Shown one piece after another: positions 58,411 to 64,000 of a DNA stretch of 64,000 nucleotides (positions are counted from its first letter, which is position 1; each line of letters starts with the position of its first letter). Source of the DNA: Mixophyes australis (Eukaryota; Chordata; Amphibia; Anura; Limnodynastidae). Made by a program: the position numbers and the translations under genes. The stretch lies in NCBI GenBank assembly GCA_036250195.1, contig JAVHZZ010000001.1, forward strand, positions 376,756,707 through 376,820,706. Reading direction: 5' to 3'. The notes beneath the pieces are model-generated. The model saw nothing but the letters and a program-made list of their open reading frames with translations. It did not search any database and had not been told where the DNA came from.

Positions 58411-58670
58411 TGAAGAAAAAATAATAAACCTCTATCCTCCTCTCTGCACTAGCGATTTTGGTTAGAGCAATTGCAAGAACAATATTGTATTCTCTGTCCC
58501 TGCTCTAATTAGCCTATGACTACACCCTGCTCTCTCCCTCTGTCAAATGGCGATGGATTGCTGTGGAGGCGTGTATTTATAAAGTTGAAGTATCGCGAGA
58601 ACCGAGTCCCGAGATCCGACAACGTCACAATGACGTTCGGCCTCGATTTGGATTCGGAATGGGCGGGAGA
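58411..58670 (-). promoter_or_regulatory. Transposase promoter region with TATA-like box
   Basis: On the minus strand TATAAA lies at 58576-58581 (CTTTATAAATAC). The related copy 2 has TCTATAAATA at the matching place (about 43230). The position upstream of the leader array fits a transposase promoter; no transcript evidence. Confidence 0.5.
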
Positions 58671-58735
58671 GTACCGAGCTGCTCAGCTCGGTACTCGGAT
58701 ACCCAAAGTTCGGGTGGGTTCGGTTCTCGGAGAAC
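58671..58735. promoter_or_regulatory. Right subterminal palindromes
   Basis: GTACCGAGCTG and its exact complement form an 11-bp-arm palindrome at 58671-58694, and GGTTCTCGGAGAACC is a second palindrome near 58720-58735. The first is conserved in decayed form in copy 2 (about 43307-43328). Confidence 0.7.
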
Positions 58736-58753
58736 CGGACCCGCCCATCTCTA

Positions 58754-58761
58754 GTTATTAT
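58754..58761. repeat. Right target-site duplication of the intact hAT element
   Basis: GTTATTAT, identical to 52080-52087. Confidence 0.95.
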
Positions 58762-58856
58762 TGTATTGTGGATATCATCGTGGGATCAAGTTCTGTGTGC
58801 CCCGTGTATCCTCTGCTTTACATTCATCTCCTCGTGTCCCTCCTCACATATATATA

Positions 58857-59130
58857 GCAGTGGTATAACTTGCTGATGCAGACCACTGACTCCTGTTTCC
58901 CTGTGACACCAGTTTCAAGTATCCTCTCACATAAGCAGTGGTACAACTTGCTATACGCAGACCACTGACTTCTCCGTTACCTACTTGCACCTGGAATCCA
59001 TTCCTTCACTATAGACAGCGGTACAACTTGCTATACGCAGACCGCTGACACTCACTACCTCCTTGCTACTCCTGGACATTCCTCCTCACTATAGCAGTGG
59101 TACAACTTGCTATACGCAGACCACTGACTC
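58857..59130. repeat. ~78-bp tandem repeat in the LTR, 3' part
   Basis: Four copies of AGCAGTGGTACAACTTGCTA followed by TACGCAGACCACTGAC, spaced 77-80 bp; the reverse complement of the 1470-1785 array. Confidence 0.88.
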
Positions 59131-59354
59131 TCCTCACGTTTACTTGTCCATCTGGTTCCTCGTGTACATTCATCTACTCATTACCAGTTGCTGCTAGTCA
59201 TAGACTTTCCTTGAGCATTCTCTCACCATCTGCTGATTCTCCTGTTCCGTTGTCACCCTGCTACCAGAGAACCATAGTACCAGCTATATTACTCTGGTAA
59301 GTCCATCATCTGGTGATATCCTGGGCAAAGACTCCTAGTGCCCGTGACAGACCT

Positions 59355-59543
59355 GACCTGTAGCTGGTGCAAGTGATATGGCTGAAAATCACATACCTGA
59401 GAGATGCCCAAAGCTTGAATCGGACAAGTGTATGTGCGGTCGACCATGACACCCCCTTACTGTACATACGCCCCTTCCCTCCCCCATTCTGCCCTTGAAA
59501 TTGTAGGCTGTAGTATGTGTCCTTTGCTTTCAAAGATGTATTG
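59355..59543. other. Unassigned
   Basis: Perhaps part of an interspersed element that continues at 59817-59915, where a TTTAATGAATCAGGCC end is seen. Confidence 0.35.
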
Positions 59544-59551
59544 GATGTTGT

Positions 59552-59808
59552 CAGGCGCAAGCTGGCGAGTTTAAGCCCGGGGGGCGCACAGGCGGCCGCA
59601 TCACGTGACACGCGATGCGGCCGCGTCATTGATGACGCGGCCGCTTCGCGTGTCATGTGATGCGGCTGCCTGTGCGCTGACGCGGCCATATCACATGTTA
59701 TGTGATGCGGCAGAAGAAAATAAATTATTAAAACTGCATCGGAGAGGGGGGGGCCCAGCCCTAACAGGACTAAGCTGCCCCCCTGCCCCCCGGCCCAGCC
59801 CGCCCCTG
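59552..59808. mobile_element. GC-rich hAT MITE (257 bp), 8-bp target duplication
   Basis: Flanked by GATGTTGT at 59544-59551 and 59809-59816. The ends CAGGCGCAAGCTGG and the complement of the right end, CAGGGGCGGGCTGG, are inverted repeats. The centre is a chain of GATGCGGCCGC-type palindromes and CpG-rich words, unusual for this AT-rich window. No coding sequence. Confidence 0.85.
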
Positions 59809-59816
59809 GATGTTGT

Positions 59817-62382
<2,566 letters not shown>

Positions 62383-64000
62383 CTTTACACATTATATGTA
62401 TATACTCACACTAGACACTCACTGACAGCACTGTTCCTCCATCCTTCATATCCTTCATATCTTATCTGCATACCCACCCCGATACCATCATGGGGAGTAC
62501 ATTACTATATGCGTATATCTAATGTGATTGGGGTAAGTGTCTACCTTTTATCAGTGTGGATATCTCCATCTGGGGATCATTGTTGTTTTTATAATTGTTT
62601 TTATCTCTTTAATAAATACATAAACGATAATGCACTATTAGTGACATTTCTTTTTTCCTACACATGGAGTGAGCTGATCTTAAAGGGATTTTGCACGTAT
62701 CTGTGCTTAAAGAAGATGACACATCTTTGATATACAACGCTATGTTACAATCAATATTCTGTCAGTGTCAGTGTCTGTCAATATTGTGCCAGCATTCACA
62801 ACGGGGGAGTTGAGTTTCACATGTCGTGATATTGATTACTATTAATAATCATCTAAGAAAAAAGATTACTTTGGAAGCATATCTATGTGAATTATTATTT
62901 ACAGTATTACACTAAGTTGTGTTTTTTTTTTTTATATCTTTATTATGCGGGTTGGAAGATTTAAGAAAAATTTGGACTGTTTGATCTTTTAGAAATTGGA
63001 CTACATGAAATTTGGGAAGGTTGTACATTTTGGATATTGCAGATTTGATGTTTGACACTCACTTTGAGTTTGATTTTAGTTCACAATTATCACACTTTTT
63101 TTAGTGTATATTCTTTTTGAGTATAAGATTTTGGATCGGCAGCGCCATCTTTGTTTTCAAATTTTATGAATATAGTAAGTGCAAACTGCACACCAGTTAT
63201 AGGAGAGTAACCGCTTCCACCACCAGCTCCTTCATTGACACCTACAACTGCCGATGTCTGGGTGTTGTGTATAGCTGCTGCAGCACCTCTTTTCTGGTGA
63301 CTGTGGCTGGGTCTCATGACCACTTCCTATGGATCAGGACTGCAGGCTAGTAGGCAGAGCATTGACACTGGGTTCAACACAGGACAGATGTATGATTACA
63401 GTATTAGCTCTTATCTGTAGATCAGAGGATCACAACAGATAATAAGAGCTATGAAGTATCTTATAGGAAGAGTGGTGTTTATTCCTCTTAGAAGAGCAGT
63501 TACACATTACTATGAGGTAGTGAGGATACATCCAGATGAAATACAAGATTGTAAAGCCTACTTGGGTATCTGCTGCCCTTTTCATCACACTTTTTGCACA
63601 TAGGCTGGCAGGGGGTAACCCAGGCCTCAAACCCTTTAACCAATACAGGTTGATTCACATATCTTGCATGTGAATCAGTCTAGATTCTTTCACACCTTTT
63701 AACATTGCTGCTAGTGGTAATGGGGCATGTTCTTCCCCTCTGTCCACGTACTACCAGGGTGAAGAGGGGCTCATCCCTCCTCTAACCTGACACTACTACT
63801 ACCAATTAACTGCTCTTGAGTCTAGCTCCCCCCTTTCCAAGCTGAAATTGGCTGCAGGTGGCCAGATCCTGGATTAGTGGAAACATACTTTTTAATTCTA
63901 AACTAAATTTTTTAGCCCATTTATATTGAACATTTTTGAAATAGGCATCAACATTTGGGCTTAATCCATTTGGTACCTCAGCGCCAGATATTAACCATCC
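62383..64000. other. Unassigned, no gene recognised
   Basis: Short open frames only (for instance around 63090-63350 on both strands), without recognisable motifs. AATAAATACATAA near 62611 could belong to a retrotransposon tail, but nothing else supports one. Confidence 0.45.

Larger units (their letters stand above)
52088..58753 (-). mobile_element. Autonomous-looking hAT transposon, 6,666 bp
   Basis: Ends are TAGAGATGG and CCATCTCTA, perfect 9-bp inverted repeats, with a perfect 8-bp duplication GTTATTAT on both sides. The order on the minus strand is: right end with palindromes, TATA-like box, leader with twenty 100-bp repeats, an uninterrupted 997-codon transposase, a 3' region with seven copies of another ~100-bp unit, and a left end rich in GTTTTGG. 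The frame is open and all recognisable catalytic motifs are kept, so the element may be young or still able to move; that is inference. Confidence 0.93.
51067..59349 (+). mobile_element. Solo LTR (same family as 1220-2364), split by the intact hAT element
   Basis: Starts TGTCACTCACCGG and ends AGTGCCCGTGACA. The flanks CACCT (51062-51066) and GACCT (59350-59354) agree in four of five bases, consistent with an old 5-bp duplication. It matches 1220-2364 in opposite orientation at both ends. A TATA-like TATTTAA lies at about 51211. It contains a ~70-75-bp tandem repeat at 51330-51760 and a ~78-bp repeat at 58857-59130. With the hAT element and its duplication removed the LTR is about 1.6 kb. It has no protein genes of its own. 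Confidence 0.75.

Overview
The window looks like intergenic DNA from a vertebrate, most likely an anuran amphibian (a frog or toad, species not determined). The reasons are its AT-rich composition, long TA and CA microsatellites, and a mix of hAT, PIF/Harbinger, Tc1, L2, CR1 and L1/Tx1-like elements with LTR remnants. I recognise no exon of a functional host gene. Every recognisable coding segment belongs to a transposable element, apart from one processed pseudogene of the SUMO ligase NSMCE2.

Layout. 1-10 kb: repeats and MITEs, with a solo LTR at 1220-2364. 10.2-15.2 kb: a broken L2-like LINE, a CR1 3' end, an L2-type 3' tail and a foldback MITE. 15.8-23 kb: a foldback element, a G-run, a hAT MITE and a decayed PIF/Harbinger element (19678-22933) with relics of two divergently transcribed ORFs, transposase and accessory protein. 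23-25 kb: a purine-rich nonautonomous hAT element. 25-32.7 kb: gene-poor DNA with a Tc1 relic, a CR1 3' end, a 411-bp tandem repeat and Helitron-like repeats. 32.7-43.4 kb: an old hAT element with a perfect 8-bp target duplication. It is broken by a second nonautonomous hAT element, an NSMCE2 retrocopy joined to an L1-like fragment, and a small MITE. 43.4-51 kb: MITEs, a possible LTR, a Harbinger MITE carrying a hAT insert, a ~60-bp minisatellite and a pyrimidine tract. 51.07-59.35 kb: a second solo LTR of the 1220-2364 family, in opposite orientation, split by a 6,666-bp hAT element (52088-58753). 59.4-64 kb: one more GC-rich hAT MITE, a (TA)n tract and otherwise unassigned DNA.

The main object is the hAT element at 52088-58753. 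It has a perfect 8-bp target duplication, matching terminal repeats, an uninterrupted 997-codon BED-finger transposase gene on the minus strand, a TATA-like box, a leader built of twenty near-identical 100-bp repeats with no AUG on the sense strand, and a seven-copy array of a different ~100-bp unit on the 3' side. The related copy at 32714-43364 shares the ends but carries a different short array. Many insertion boundaries are readable from target duplications (8 bp hAT, 3 bp Harbinger, 5 bp LTR), so the window records nested insertions well.

Limits: family assignments come from motifs read by eye. No database search, alignment or expression data were available, and boundaries without a stated target duplication are approximate.
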